Positions 16,783-27,596 of a stretch of DNA of 64,000 nt are shown piece by piece. The position numbers and the translations under genes were made by a program. Numbering within the stretch: the first letter of the stretch is position 1; the number at the start of each line of letters is the position of its first letter. The stretch comes from Myxococcales bacterium (GTDB lineage: Bacteria; Myxococcota_A; Polyangia; Fen-1088), in contig PLNW01000162.1 of NCBI GenBank assembly GCA_003142855.1, positions 62,001 to 126,000 on the forward strand, read 5' to 3'. The notes beneath the pieces are model-generated. The model had not been told where the DNA came from and did not search any database. It saw nothing but the letters and a program-made list of their open reading frames with translations.

Positions 16783-17487
16783 ATGCCAAGGTCGCCCCTG
16801 ACAGCCCTGCTCGGATTGAGCCTGATCTTGGCGCATTTGGAGACAGTGCAGGCAGCTGCCACGGGCGAGTCGGCCTCCACCGGGCCGCAGGCATTGCGTG
16901 CCAGGGTTGGCAAGCGACACGCGCGCCAAGGAAGCATCATTGGTCGGGTGGTGTCCGACAGTGAGCTGCGTACCAGCCCGCTGCCGCGGCCGTCGGGGAA
17001 CATTCGCGTCTACTCGATCAACTACAAAGAAGAACTCCTGACCAATATCTACAATTCAGACGGATCGTACAGTGTCGAGGCGGCCAAGCAGATTGCTCAC
17101 GCGTTTCGTTGCCGGCGCACCGGCGAGGAGCACGATATCGATCCGCGCTTGCTCACCATCCTTTCGCATGTGTACGACCACTTTGGTGACCGGCCCCTGG
17201 AACTGCTTTCGGGCTATCGCTTTCAACGCAAGACCACCAGCAACCATTTTCACGGCACCGCTGCCGACATTCGAATTTCCGGCGTGCGGCCGCGCGACTT
17301 GAGGGCCTTTGTGCACACCTTGGATGCCGGCGGAATGGGGGTTGGCTTCTACCCGCGGGTGGGATTCATCCATGTGGACGTGCGGCCGGCGCCCAGCTAT
17401 CGCTGGATCGACAACTCGCGCTCTAACCCCGATTCCTGGGACAAGCAGCCGCCGCGCGGCTGGAGGCACAGGAAGCTGGAAAGTTAG
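16783..17487 (+). CDS. Secreted DUF882/M15-type metallopeptidase-like protein
   Basis: The 234-residue protein has an N-terminal signal peptide (LTALLGLSLILAHLETVQA) and a C-terminal peptidase-M15-like fold of the DUF882 (YcbK) group. The zinc-site motifs are present: SNHFHGTAADIR (His and Asp ligands) and GFIHVDVR (last His). The family is D,D/L,D-carboxypeptidase-like and acts on peptidoglycan peptides in the periplasm. The longer open frame from 16453 overlaps the deaminase and the repeat, so the ATG at 16783 with its signal peptide is preferred. There is no clear Shine-Dalgarno sequence; the start is moderately sure. Confidence 0.8.
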   Translation: MPRSPLTALLGLSLILAHLETVQAAATGESASTGPQALRARVGKRHARQGSIIGRVVSDSELRTSPLPRPSGNIRVYSINYKEELLTNIYNSDGSYSVEAAKQIAHAFRCRRTGEEHDIDPRLLTILSHVYDHFGDRPLELLSGYRFQRKTTSNHFHGTAADIRISGVRPRDLRAFVHTLDAGGMGVGFYPRVGFIHVDVRPAPSYRWIDNSRSNPDSWDKQPPRGWRHRKLES

Positions 17488-17488
17488 T

Positions 17489-17601
17489 CGGGCGACCTGC
17501 GGTCGCCCGCACTGCTGACCGGGCCCTTGCACTTCAAGTGCAAGCGACGGGATGGTGTTTGCACTTGAAGTGCAAGCAACACCGGGTGTCGCGGACGCGA
17601 C
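17489..17601. repeat. Cluster of palindromes in a 314-nt intergenic stretch
   Basis: The gap 17488-17801 has no gene. It opens with a 9-bp hairpin (17489-17509, loop TGC). Two 17-nt near-perfect palindromes follow, TTGCACTTCAAGTGCAA at 17527-17543 and TTGCACTTGAAGTGCAA at 17559-17575; they are reverse complements and their centres are 32 bp apart, about three helical turns. A third palindrome is GTCGCG-GA-CGCGAC at 17588-17601. GCGACCTGCGG occurs twice. No T-tract follows any stem, so simple terminators are unlikely. Twin operator sites are possible. Nothing else was recognised up to 17790. Confidence 0.55.
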
Positions 17602-17801
17602 CTGCGGTTCCTCGGCTGAATTCCAGTGAGATCCCGCGCGTCGCGCGCCTTCGAGCACGCGGCACGGGTTCTGCATCGCAAGGGGCCGAATCCATGCCAC
17701 GAAGAATCCTCACGGCGCTCGGGTCTCTCGATCTGCCAACGCTGTGATACTTTCGCGGTGTCTGGTTCTTGCGGTGAGCAAAACACAACTGGAGAATCGA
17801 A

Positions 17802-19220
17802 ATGTCAGTATCGTGGTTGCGCCTTGTCGGCTTGATGGTCGTTTCAGCCTGGCTCGCGGCCGGGTGCACTTCGGCGAAGAAGATAGACGTGGGTGGCACG
17901 TGCATCCTCAACAGCGACTGCAACGGGTCTTTGGTGTGCACCATGGGCAAGTGTCACGACGCCTGCCACACATCGGCGGACTGCCTGGCCGGGCAGAGCT
18001 GCGTGAAGACCGACGACACGACGTTCTGCTAGTTGCCTGCCGAGGCCTTTTGCTCACAAACATCACCATGTGGCGGCACCTTCGTGTGCGCGTCCGACCA
18101 GCACTGCCGAGCCCCCTGTCAGTTCCGTACTGCCTGCACCAGCGAGCAAGTGTGCGTGAGCGGGGTCTGCGCCGCCGCGGCCGAGCTCGACCCCAACAAC
18201 CAGCTTCCGCAAAGCGGCTCCAGCCTGACCAGCGACGCCGGTGCGAATGCATGTCAGGTGGGACCGGGCGGATACTGCTGGTCGACCTACGCTAATCTCA
18301 CCTGGGGAAGTCCGGGGCCGAGTGCATCCTGGGTAGTTCCGCCCAGCCCAGAACTCGTCCACGTGGCAGCGCAGTCCGGAGTGGACACTCTTGCCGGCAT
18401 GGTGGCCCAAATTCGGGGAGGAGCAGCGGACGTCGACCTCGGGCAATACGACCAACTTTGGTTCGATGCGGACGTTCCACAGAACCAAGACTTCAAGGTC
18501 TATGTGGCACAGGACACGGTGGGTACCGCGGCGTCCTGCGGCTGGAATCTCAGCGGGATCGGAAGAGGCCGGTATACAGTTGACCTCAAAGCTGCAAACT
18601 TTTGTATGCCATCAAACTGCGGGTATGATCGCTCCAACTCCCGCTTTCTCTTTTTCAGCACGAAGGATTGGGGCGTGAGCAACGCGATCGACATCACGCT
18701 AACAGCACTGGGCTTAAGTGCCGTGACAAGCGGTTTTGGGCCGACGACCATTGGGGGCAGTGCTGGGATTGGCCCTGGCGGCTGGTGTGCGTCGCTTTTC
18801 TCATGGGGGACTGGCACAGTGGCGGCATCATGGGTCGAGGCGCCTTCAACGACCCAGGCCCGAGTGGAGGTAACCGATGCTTCGCCGGTTGGAACCGCCG
18901 GCCTGATGATTGAACTCCCCGCGGGCAAGCAAGATCTCACGGGGGTCTCCTACATCGACATCGACGCCAACATTGCGCTCTCGCAAATGAGTCAGTTTGA
19001 GGTGGTCTTGACGTCCTGGTATGGATCAGCTTGTCACTACCATCCGGCGGCATTTGCCGGCACAACTACCTATAGCCTATCGATGGCCAGCCCCACACAG
19101 TGCTACACCGGCCAGGGCCATGCATTCACAGCCTCGTCAGTCGTCTACATTACCGTCGGTACCCTCTGGGACCTAACCGGGAATGCCGACATTACGGTGA
19201 CCCGAATCGCAACTCGATAG
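17802..19220 (+). pseudogene. Cys-rich lipoprotein with duplicated beta-sandwich-like domains, interrupted by an amber codon
   Basis: The frame starts at ATG 17802 (GGAG 7 nt upstream) with a lipoprotein signal, lipobox LAAGC, and a Cys-rich region (GGTCILNSDC, CTMGKC, CHTSADC). At 18030-18032 a TAG interrupts. The same frame resumes as LPAEAFC and continues the Cys-rich repeat (CGGTFVCASDQHC, QVCVSGVC), then two related domains beginning GPGGYCWS and GPGGWCAS, each about 150 residues and carbohydrate-binding-like in look. Related myxobacterial proteins, from memory, have CQLPAE here, so CAG to TAG is the simplest explanation. It could be a real nonsense mutation, a sequencing error or a read-through site. 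The rest of the frame is undamaged, so any loss is recent. Confidence 0.7.
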
Positions 19221-19394
19221 CAGTCGCCAGGCTAAGACGTCGGCGGCCCTCGATCGTATTCCCGTCAAGCGAGACACCGCTATCTGCCTGAGTGGCTGCT
19301 GGGTCGGCCCGCTGGCAACCGCCTTACTTGATCTTGTGCCTTCCGTCCCCTAACTTGGGGGCCACGCCGTTTTGTGCGGCGCCCAAGTAGCTTC

Positions 19395-21806
19395 ATGTCC
19401 GAGCGACAACTCGATCTTCTCGACGAAAACGGTGCCAGGCCCGCCCTGCCGCCGGGCAAGGGCAAGGGTGGGGGTGGACGGGGCCGGGGCAAGGGTGGCA
19501 GCGACGAACCGCCGCCGCCCGCCGATGCCGACTTGGCCGATGAGGCGCAACGCCGCTATCTCAACTACGCGGTCAGTGTGATCACGGCGCGTGCCTTGCC
19601 TGACGTGCGCGACGGGCTCAAGCCGGTGCAGCGGCGAATCCTCTTCGCCATGCACAATGACTTGCACCTTTACCCCGATGCCCGCTTCCGCAAGAGCGCG
19701 ACCATCGTGGGCGCGGTCATCGGCAAGTACCACCCGCACGGCGATAGCGCCTGCTACGACGCCATGGTGCGCATGGCGCAGGATTTTTCGCTGCGCTATC
19801 GGCTGGTAGAGGGTCACGGCAACTTTGGCTCGCTCGACGGCGACGCGCCCGCTGCCTACCGCTACACCGAGGCGCGCCTGGCGCCGCTTTCCACCGAGCT
19901 GCTCGACGAGATCAAGCAGGGCACGGTGGATTTCCGGCCCAACTACGACGGCACGGCGCAAGAGCCGATGGTTCTGCCCGCGCGCATTCCGCAGTTGCTG
20001 GCCAACGGCTGCACCGGCATCGCGGTGGGCATGGCCACCAACATCCCGCCCCACAACCTGGGCGAGGTGTGCGAGGCCACGGTGGCGCTGATCGACGATC
20101 GCAAGCTGGAGAGCAAGGACCTGCTCAAGTACATCAAGGGTCCGGATTTCCCGACCGGCGGCCAGATCATCAATTCCAAGAAGGAGCTGCGCGAGATCTA
20201 CGAGACCGGGCAGGGCCCGGTCCGTCTGCGCGGCGAGTGGAAGATCGAGGAGAGCAAGCGCGGTCCGCAGATCGTCATCACGTCCATCCCCTACAACGTG
20301 TCCAAGGCGAACCTGGTCGAGAGCATCGCCCAGGTCATCCTGGCCAAGAAGCTCCCCATGCTGGTGGACGTGCGCGACGAATCCACCGACGACGTGCGCG
20401 TGGTGCTGGAACTGAAGCCTGGGGCGGATCCGGCGCTGGTAGTGGCTTACCTGTACAAGCACACCCCGCTGGAACTGTCGTTTCACGTCAACATGACCTG
20501 CCTGGTGCCGACGGAGAATCGCGAGGTGGCCGGGCCCATGCGGCTCAACCTGCAGGCCATCCTGAGCGAGTTCTTGGATTTTCGCGAAGAGGTGGTCACC
20601 CGACGTTTCCAGTTCGAGCTGGCGGAACTGCGTCGCCGCATCCACATCCTGAAGGGCTTCGCCATCCTCTTCGATGCCCTCGACGAGGCCATCCGCCTCA
20701 TCCGCAAGTCCGAGGGCAAGGCCGACGCGGCCAGCAAGCTGCAGGCTCGCTTCAAGCTCGACGACGAGCAGACCGATGCCATCCTGGAGATGAAGTTGTA
20801 CAAGCTGGCGCGCCTGGAAATGCAGGCGATCCGCGACGAGCTGGCCGAGAAGCAGGCGCGCGCCAAGGAGATCGAAGCCATCCTGAAAGACAAGCGCCGC
20901 TTGTGGAAGGTGATCCGCGGCGAGATTGCCGACATCGGCCAGCGCTTCGCCGACAAGCGGCGCACCAAGATCAGCGGCGGGGGCGGCGAGGAAGTGGAAT
21001 TCCAGGCCGAGGACTTCATCGTCGACGAGGAAGTCACGGTCATCCTGTCACGCGACGGCTGGCTCAAGCGCGTGCGCGAGGTGAAGGATCTGTCCGCCAC
21101 CCGGCTGCGCGAGGGCGATGCGGTGCTGGCGGCCCTGCGCGGCTCCACCAAGGATTTTCTTGCCATCTTCTCCAGCCTGGGAACTTGCTACGTCAGTCGC
21201 ATCCACGACGTGCCTGCCTCGACCGGGTACGGCGAACCGGTGCAGAAGCTCTTCAACTTCCGCGACGGCGAGCGGGTGGTGGCGGCGTTGGTGGTCACCG
21301 GCACCGGGCCGTCGGCAGTGCCTGCTGGAACCCTGGCGCTGGCCGTGACCAAGCGGGGCTACGGCTTCCGCTTCAATCTTGATCCCCTGCGCGAGCTGAG
21401 CACGCGCGCTGGTCGTCGTTTCGCCAAGCCCGCCGAGGCTGACGAGGTGGTGGGCGTCCTGCCGGTGCGTCCCAAGGATGTGCTGTGCGTGGTTTCTGCT
21501 CGCGCCCGCGCTCTCGTGTGCCAGGCCGACGAGGCGGCTGAACTCGCCAATCCGGGCCGCGGGGTCACCATCATCAAACTCGACGAGGAAGACGCGGTCA
21601 TGGGCTTTGCCCTGGGCGCGCGCAAGGACGACACCGTGCTCATCGCCGAGACCGACGCGGGCAAGAAGATTCCGGTGGGCCCGGGCCGCTACCACGTCAC
21701 CGCACGCGGCGGCCGCGGCCACGCTCTGGCCCGCAAGTCCAGCGTGGTGCGGGTGCTCTTCCCCGAACCGCCAGCCCCGGCGGATGAGCCCAAACTCTTG
21801 CAGTAG
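19395..21806 (+). CDS. parC: DNA topoisomerase IV / gyrase-type subunit A
   Basis: The catalytic subunit breaks and rejoins DNA to decatenate chromosomes. The 803-residue protein has an N-terminal Gly/Lys/Arg-rich tail (about residues 20-40), then DGLKPVQRRILFAM, the GKYHPHGDSACYDAMVRMAQ region and the active-site tyrosine in AAYRYTEARL. The quinolone-determining Ser and Asp are wild type. The C-terminal part has degenerate beta-pinwheel repeats. It precedes parE by 17 nt, and the partner is ParE-like, so topoisomerase IV is preferred over gyrase. The start at 19395 (MSERQLDLL) was chosen over 19374; no strong ribosome-binding site is visible. Confidence 0.88.
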   Translation: MSERQLDLLDENGARPALPPGKGKGGGGRGRGKGGSDEPPPPADADLADEAQRRYLNYAVSVITARALPDVRDGLKPVQRRILFAMHNDLHLYPDARFRKSATIVGAVIGKYHPHGDSACYDAMVRMAQDFSLRYRLVEGHGNFGSLDGDAPAAYRYTEARLAPLSTELLDEIKQGTVDFRPNYDGTAQEPMVLPARIPQLLANGCTGIAVGMATNIPPHNLGEVCEATVALIDDRKLESKDLLKYIKGPDFPTGGQIINSKKELREIYETGQGPVRLRGEWKIEESKRGPQIVITSIPYNVSKANLVESIAQVILAKKLPMLVDVRDESTDDVRVVLELKPGADPALVVAYLYKHTPLELSFHVNMTCLVPTENREVAGPMRLNLQAILSEFLDFREEVVTRRFQFELAELRRRIHILKGFAILFDALDEAIRLIRKSEGKADAASKLQARFKLDDEQTDAILEMKLYKLARLEMQAIRDELAEKQARAKEIEAILKDKRRLWKVIRGEIADIGQRFADKRRTKISGGGGEEVEFQAEDFIVDEEVTVILSRDGWLKRVREVKDLSATRLREGDAVLAALRGSTKDFLAIFSSLGTCYVSRIHDVPASTGYGEPVQKLFNFRDGERVVAALVVTGTGPSAVPAGTLALAVTKRGYGFRFNLDPLRELSTRAGRRFAKPAEADEVVGVLPVRPKDVLCVVSARARALVCQADEAAELANPGRGVTIIKLDEEDAVMGFALGARKDDTVLIAETDAGKKIPVGPGRYHVTARGGRGHALARKSSVVRVLFPEPPAPADEPKLLQ

Positions 21807-21823
21807 GAAGTCTTCTCGTCGCT

Positions 21824-23731
<1,908 letters not shown>

Positions 23732-23744
23732 CTAGCCTTCCCGA

Positions 23745-23776
23745 TTGACAGCGCCTGGCGAATGGGGGAATATATA
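23745..23776 (+). promoter_or_regulatory. Candidate sigma-70 promoter of the marR-efflux operon
   Basis: TTGACA (23745-23750) is followed after 18-20 nt by AT-rich AATATATA (23769-23776) in otherwise GC-rich DNA. It lies just after parE and would start transcription near 23783. That favours the marR start at ATG 23786, almost leaderless, over ATG 23762, which would lie inside the promoter. The spacing is slightly long, so the call is tentative. Confidence 0.45.
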
Positions 23777-23785
23777 GCACAGCAT

Positions 23786-24283
23786 ATGTTAGCAAAGCAA
23801 GTACCGATCGGACTCTTGCTGGCTGACCTGCGACGCCGGCAGCGCCAGGCTGTGGAGATGCGGGTGCGCGATCTGGGGCTCTCGAACCAGCAATTCTGGT
23901 TGCTGGTGGCGCTGGTGGAACGCCAGGGGGCGTCGCTCGCCGAGATCCTGGCAGGCTTGCCCATGGACCAGCCCACGGCGTCCCGTGTGTTGGCCGCCTT
24001 GAGCCGGCGCAAACTGGTTCGGCTGGACAGCGACCCCGCCGATCGTCGGCGTCGCCGCATGGTGCTGACCCCTCGGGGTGAGCAATTCGGCGCGCGCTGC
24101 CTGGTCGTGGCAGAGGAAGTTCGCAAAGCAGCGGTGGCGCATTTCTCGTCGGAAGAGATCGCCACACTGCACGGCTGGCTTCGGCGGATGGTGGACAATC
24201 TGGATGAACTGGACCGCAATGTGCCGCCTGCACCGGCGCCGTCCACGAATGGACTGGCCGAACGGCGAGCGCGCGATAGATAG
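23786..24283 (+). CDS. MarR-family transcriptional regulator
   Basis: The protein has about 165 residues. The winged helix includes LSNQQFWLLVALVERQGASL, recognition-helix region MDQPTASRVLAALSRRKLVRL, and the wing DPADRRRRRMVLTPRG, which is the MarR signature. MarR proteins usually repress a neighbouring efflux operon and release DNA on binding small phenolic or other ligands. It is the first gene before MacA/MacB/TolC-like genes and ends 15 nt before the adaptor start, so it probably autoregulates the operon. An in-frame ATG at 23762 would add 8 residues. Confidence 0.88.
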   Translation: MLAKQVPIGLLLADLRRRQRQAVEMRVRDLGLSNQQFWLLVALVERQGASLAEILAGLPMDQPTASRVLAALSRRKLVRLDSDPADRRRRRMVLTPRGEQFGARCLVVAEEVRKAAVAHFSSEEIATLHGWLRRMVDNLDELDRNVPPAPAPSTNGLAERRARDR

Positions 24284-24298
24284 TGGCAGGAGATGCAC

Positions 24299-25627
24299 AT
24301 GAGCTGGCTCAAGTCGACCAAGTTCTGGGGCGTGGTGGTGCTGGTGTTGGCGCTGGCCGGGGGCACGGCCTATCTGGTGAAACGGCGATCCAGCAAGCCC
24401 AAGGTGCAATGGGAAACCACGGCGGTGGATCGCGGTCGCATCACTGCGCGGGTCACCGCCACCGGGACGCTGTCGGCGCTGGTTACCGTGCAGGTTGGCA
24501 GCCAGGTGTCCGGCTCAATTCTGAGGCTCCACGCCGATTTCAACTCGACCGTGAAGAAGGGGCAGGTCGTCGCGAAGATTGATCCCCGGCTGTTCCAGGC
24601 CACGCTGGAAAATGCCCGCGCCAACTATGCCCAGGCCAAGGCCACCCTGGACAAGGATAGGGTGCTGGCCAAGTTCGCCGACAGGCAGTTCAAGCGGCAG
24701 GGCCCGCTGGCGAAAGACAAACTTATAGCCATTTCGGACCTGGACACCGCCGAGTCCAATGCCGGCTCAGCCCTGGCCCAGGTCGAGGCCGACCAAGCCA
24801 ATGTCAAGCAGGCCATGGCTGTCTTGCACTTGGCCGAGGTGAACCTGGCCCTGACCGACATCGTGTCGCCCACCGATGGCACGGTGATCTCGCGCAACGT
24901 GGATGTGGGCCAGACCGTGGCCGCCTCGCTGCAAGCGCCTATCCTCTTTGTCATCGCCGAGGACCTGCGCAAGATGCAGGTGGACACCAGCGTGGCCGAG
25001 GCTGACGTGGGCAAACTGCGCGCAGGCATGCAAGCCACATTCACCGTGGACGCCTTTCCGGGCGAACCGTTCAGGGGCGCGGTTCGCCAGATTCGCAACG
25101 CCGCCACGACGGTGCAGAACGTGGTCACCTACGACGCCGTCATCGACGTCGACAATTCCGAGCTCAAACTGCGGCCAGGCATGACCGCCAACATCAGTTT
25201 CGTGTTCGCCAACAAGGACGACGTGCTGCGCGTGACCAACGCAGCCCTTCGCTTTCGTCCCAGTCCCGATCTGGTCAGCGCGCTCAAGCTGGAAATGCCC
25301 CACGGACGCCGCTCCGGCAGCGACGGCACTTCGGGCGGTCCGCCGGCGGGAGCGGCCGGGCCAGCGCGTGCGGGCGGCTTGGCGAAGAGCGACGAGCCAC
25401 CCGATCGACGCACGGTCTGGGTGTTGCGCAATGATCTGCCCAGCCCGGTTCGCATCAAGACCGGCACCAGCGACGGCAGCAAGACCGAGGTGGTGGAGGG
25501 CCCCTTGCAGCCCGGGGATCTGGTCATTAGCGATGCGACTCTGCCGGCGGGTTTCAAAGCGGCTGCCACGGGGACCGGAATGTTGCCCGGTGCCGGGCCG
25601 CCGCCCGGTGGTCCGCGTCGGTTCTAG
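24299..25627 (+). CDS. Periplasmic adaptor (membrane fusion) protein, MacA-like
   Basis: The 442-residue protein has an N-terminal membrane anchor (FWGVVVLVLALAGGTAYLV). The biotinyl-lipoyl-like halves (VQVGSQVSGSILRLHADFNSTVKKGQVVAKIDP, seen in pieces) flank a coiled-coil hairpin at about residues 100-180. The beta-barrel domain contains GMQATFTVDAFPGEPFRGAV, and a Pro/Gly-rich tail ends the protein. It links an inner-membrane ABC exporter to an outer-membrane channel. The ATG at 24299 has AGGAG 6 nt upstream; the ATG at 24293 directly abuts that site and is less likely. Neighbours encode exactly the two partners. Confidence 0.87.
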   Translation: MSWLKSTKFWGVVVLVLALAGGTAYLVKRRSSKPKVQWETTAVDRGRITARVTATGTLSALVTVQVGSQVSGSILRLHADFNSTVKKGQVVAKIDPRLFQATLENARANYAQAKATLDKDRVLAKFADRQFKRQGPLAKDKLIAISDLDTAESNAGSALAQVEADQANVKQAMAVLHLAEVNLALTDIVSPTDGTVISRNVDVGQTVAASLQAPILFVIAEDLRKMQVDTSVAEADVGKLRAGMQATFTVDAFPGEPFRGAVRQIRNAATTVQNVVTYDAVIDVDNSELKLRPGMTANISFVFANKDDVLRVTNAALRFRPSPDLVSALKLEMPHGRRSGSDGTSGGPPAGAAGPARAGGLAKSDEPPDRRTVWVLRNDLPSPVRIKTGTSDGSKTEVVEGPLQPGDLVISDATLPAGFKAAATGTGMLPGAGPPPGGPRRF

Positions 25628-25635
25628 GTGCACAG

Positions 25636-26370
25636 ATGGGCAAGCCCCTCATCGAGGCCAGCAAGATCAGCAAGGTGTACCGGATGGGCGATGTGGATGT
25701 CCATGCTCTGCGCGACGTCTCGCTGACCATCAGCGAGGGCGAGTCGGTGGCGGTGATGGGACCTTCGGGCTCGGGCAAGTCGACCCTGATGAACATCTTG
25801 GGGTGCCTGGACCGTCCCAGTTCGGGTGGCTACTGGCTGGTGGGCGACGAGGTGTCGCGGCTCGACCGCAACGCCTTGGCGCGGCTGCGCAACCGCACCT
25901 TGGGTTTCGTGTTTCAAAGCTTCAACCTGCTGTCGCGCACCACCGCGCTGGAGAACGTCGAGCTGCCTCTGCTGTACGCGGGCGTGTCGGCGCGCGAGCG
26001 CCACGCGCGTGCGCGCGAGGCGCTTCTACACGTGGGTCTGGGCGAACGCATGCACCACCATCCCAATCAGATGTCGGGCGGGCAACAGCAGCGGGTGGCG
26101 GTGGCGCGCGCCCTGGTCACGCGACCGCGCCTCATCGTGGCTGACGAACCCACCGGCAACCTGGACTCGCGCACCAGCGTCGAGATCATGGCGCTGTTCC
26201 AGGAACTGGGCAGAAGTGGCATCACGCTCTTGCTGGTCACCCATGAAGCGGACATCGCCCGCTACGCCTCGCGCGTGGTGGTCATGCACGACGGCCGCGT
26301 GCAGTCTGACGAGCGGCAGACGCCGCTGCGAGCCGAGCCCATTCCCGCCGGCGCGGAGGCTGCGCCGTGA
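25636..26370 (+). CDS. ABC transporter ATPase, MacB/LolD type
   Basis: The 244-residue protein has Walker A GPSGSGKST (about 38-46), Q-loop FVFQSFNLLSRTTALENVELPL, the signature MSGGQQQRVAVARAL, Walker B LIVADEPTGNLDSRTS and the switch His in THEADIA. The sequence after Walker B is typical of the MacB/LolD branch, which powers mechanotransmission exporters. It overlaps the permease by 4 nt (GTGA), so the two are made together. With the adaptor and TolC-like protein it forms a tripartite exporter. The substrate is unknown; a macrolide, peptide or metabolite is possible. Confidence 0.92.
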   Translation: MGKPLIEASKISKVYRMGDVDVHALRDVSLTISEGESVAVMGPSGSGKSTLMNILGCLDRPSSGGYWLVGDEVSRLDRNALARLRNRTLGFVFQSFNLLSRTTALENVELPLLYAGVSARERHARAREALLHVGLGERMHHHPNQMSGGQQQRVAVARALVTRPRLIVADEPTGNLDSRTSVEIMALFQELGRSGITLLLVTHEADIARYASRVVVMHDGRVQSDERQTPLRAEPIPAGAEAAP

Positions 26371-27596
26371 GTCCATTGCAAGTGCTGCGGGTCGCGGTGC
26401 GCGCGCTTCTGCGCAACAAGATGCGCTCGTTCCTCACCACCCTGGGTGTGATCATTGGCGTGTCCGCGGTGATCGCCATGGTGGCCATCGGCGAGGGCGC
26501 CAAGGCGCGCGTGGAAGAGGCGTTCGCCTCCATGGGTTCGAACCTGCTCGTGGTCCTGTCTGGCACCACCAGCGCGTCCGGGGCGCACGGCGGCTTTGGC
26601 AGCATGCCCACCTTGACCTGGGACGACCTCAAAGCCATTCGCAGCGAGGCCAGCGCGGTTCGCTACGCCAGTCCGCAACTGCGCAGCAATCAGCAAGTGA
26701 TCAGTGAAGACCAAAACTGGGCCACCTCAATCAACGGCGTTTCACCGGAGTACTTGCTCATGCGCACCTGGCCGGTCGCCATGGGCAGCCCCATCACTCA
26801 ATCGGACACCGAAACCGGCAGCAAGGTGGTGTTGCTTGGGCAGACCGTGGTGGACAAGCTCTTCGGTTCCAACGCCGATCCAACCGGTCAATCCGTGCGC
26901 ATACAGAAAGTACCCTTTCAGATCATCGGCGTGCTGGCGCGCAAGGGGCAGTCAGCCACCGGTCAAGACTACGACGACGCCGCGTTCATTCCGTACACCA
27001 CCTTTCAGGCCAAGATTCAGGGTGGCCTGCAGAAGTTCATCGCGGGCGCGCTCATGGTCAGCGCGGTGTCGAGCGAGGCCACCACCCGCGCGCAGAATCA
27101 AATTGCCACCTTGCTGCGCGATCGCCACCACACTCCCATTGGCGCCGACGACGACTTCAGCATTCGCAATCTGACCGAGATGGCCAGCGCCCAGCAAGAG
27201 GGCGTCAAGACGTTGACCACCCTTCTGGCCAGCATCGCCGCGGTGTCGCTCATCGTGGGCGGCATCGGCATCATGAACATCATGCTCGTCAGTGTCACCG
27301 AGCGCACACGCGAGATCGGCATCCGCATGGCTGTGGGCGCGCGGCCGCGCGACGTGTTGTCGCAGTTTCTGGTCGAGGCGCTCGCGCTGTCGATTGCCGG
27401 AGGCATCATCGGCATCCTGCTGGGGCTGCTGGCCGCCAACCGATTGGCCGCCAACTTTGGTTGGCCCATTTTGATTCGTCTTGACGTCATCTTGATCGCG
27501 GTCGGCTTTTCCGGTCTGGTGGGCGTAGTCTTCGGGCTCTACCCGGCGCAAAAAGCCTCCCGTCTCGATCCCATTGAAGCCCTGAGGTACGAATGA
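26367..27596 (+). CDS. ABC transporter permease, MacB type (FtsX-like)
   Basis: The 409-residue protein has an N-terminal helix (LTTLGVIIGVSAVIAMVAIGEGA), a periplasmic MacB_PCD domain of about 220 residues, and three C-terminal helices of the FtsX domain with the conserved GGIGIMNIMLVSVTERTREIGIRMA segment (in pieces). It ends with PAQKASRLDPIEALRYE, the standard MacB terminus. Here ATPase and permease are separate genes rather than one fused MacB. It starts at GTG overlapping the ATPase stop and overlaps the downstream tolC-like start by 4 nt. Confidence 0.92.
   Translation: MSPLQVLRVAVRALLRNKMRSFLTTLGVIIGVSAVIAMVAIGEGAKARVEEAFASMGSNLLVVLSGTTSASGAHGGFGSMPTLTWDDLKAIRSEASAVRYASPQLRSNQQVISEDQNWATSINGVSPEYLLMRTWPVAMGSPITQSDTETGSKVVLLGQTVVDKLFGSNADPTGQSVRIQKVPFQIIGVLARKGQSATGQDYDDAAFIPYTTFQAKIQGGLQKFIAGALMVSAVSSEATTRAQNQIATLLRDRHHTPIGADDDFSIRNLTEMASAQQEGVKTLTTLLASIAAVSLIVGGIGIMNIMLVSVTERTREIGIRMAVGARPRDVLSQFLVEALALSIAGGIIGILLGLLAANRLAANFGWPILIRLDVILIAVGFSGLVGVVFGLYPAQKASRLDPIEALRYE

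Noticed and set aside
17489..17509. Rho-independent terminator after the M15 gene
   Set aside because: The stem is strong but no T-tract follows; kept only as a structured repeat.
17802..19220. TAG might be a sense codon in this organism
   Set aside because: Many intact genes here end in TAG (parC, parE, pilA, pgsA, crcB-neighbouring genes use mixed stops), so general recoding is excluded; the two odd TAG sites need local explanations.
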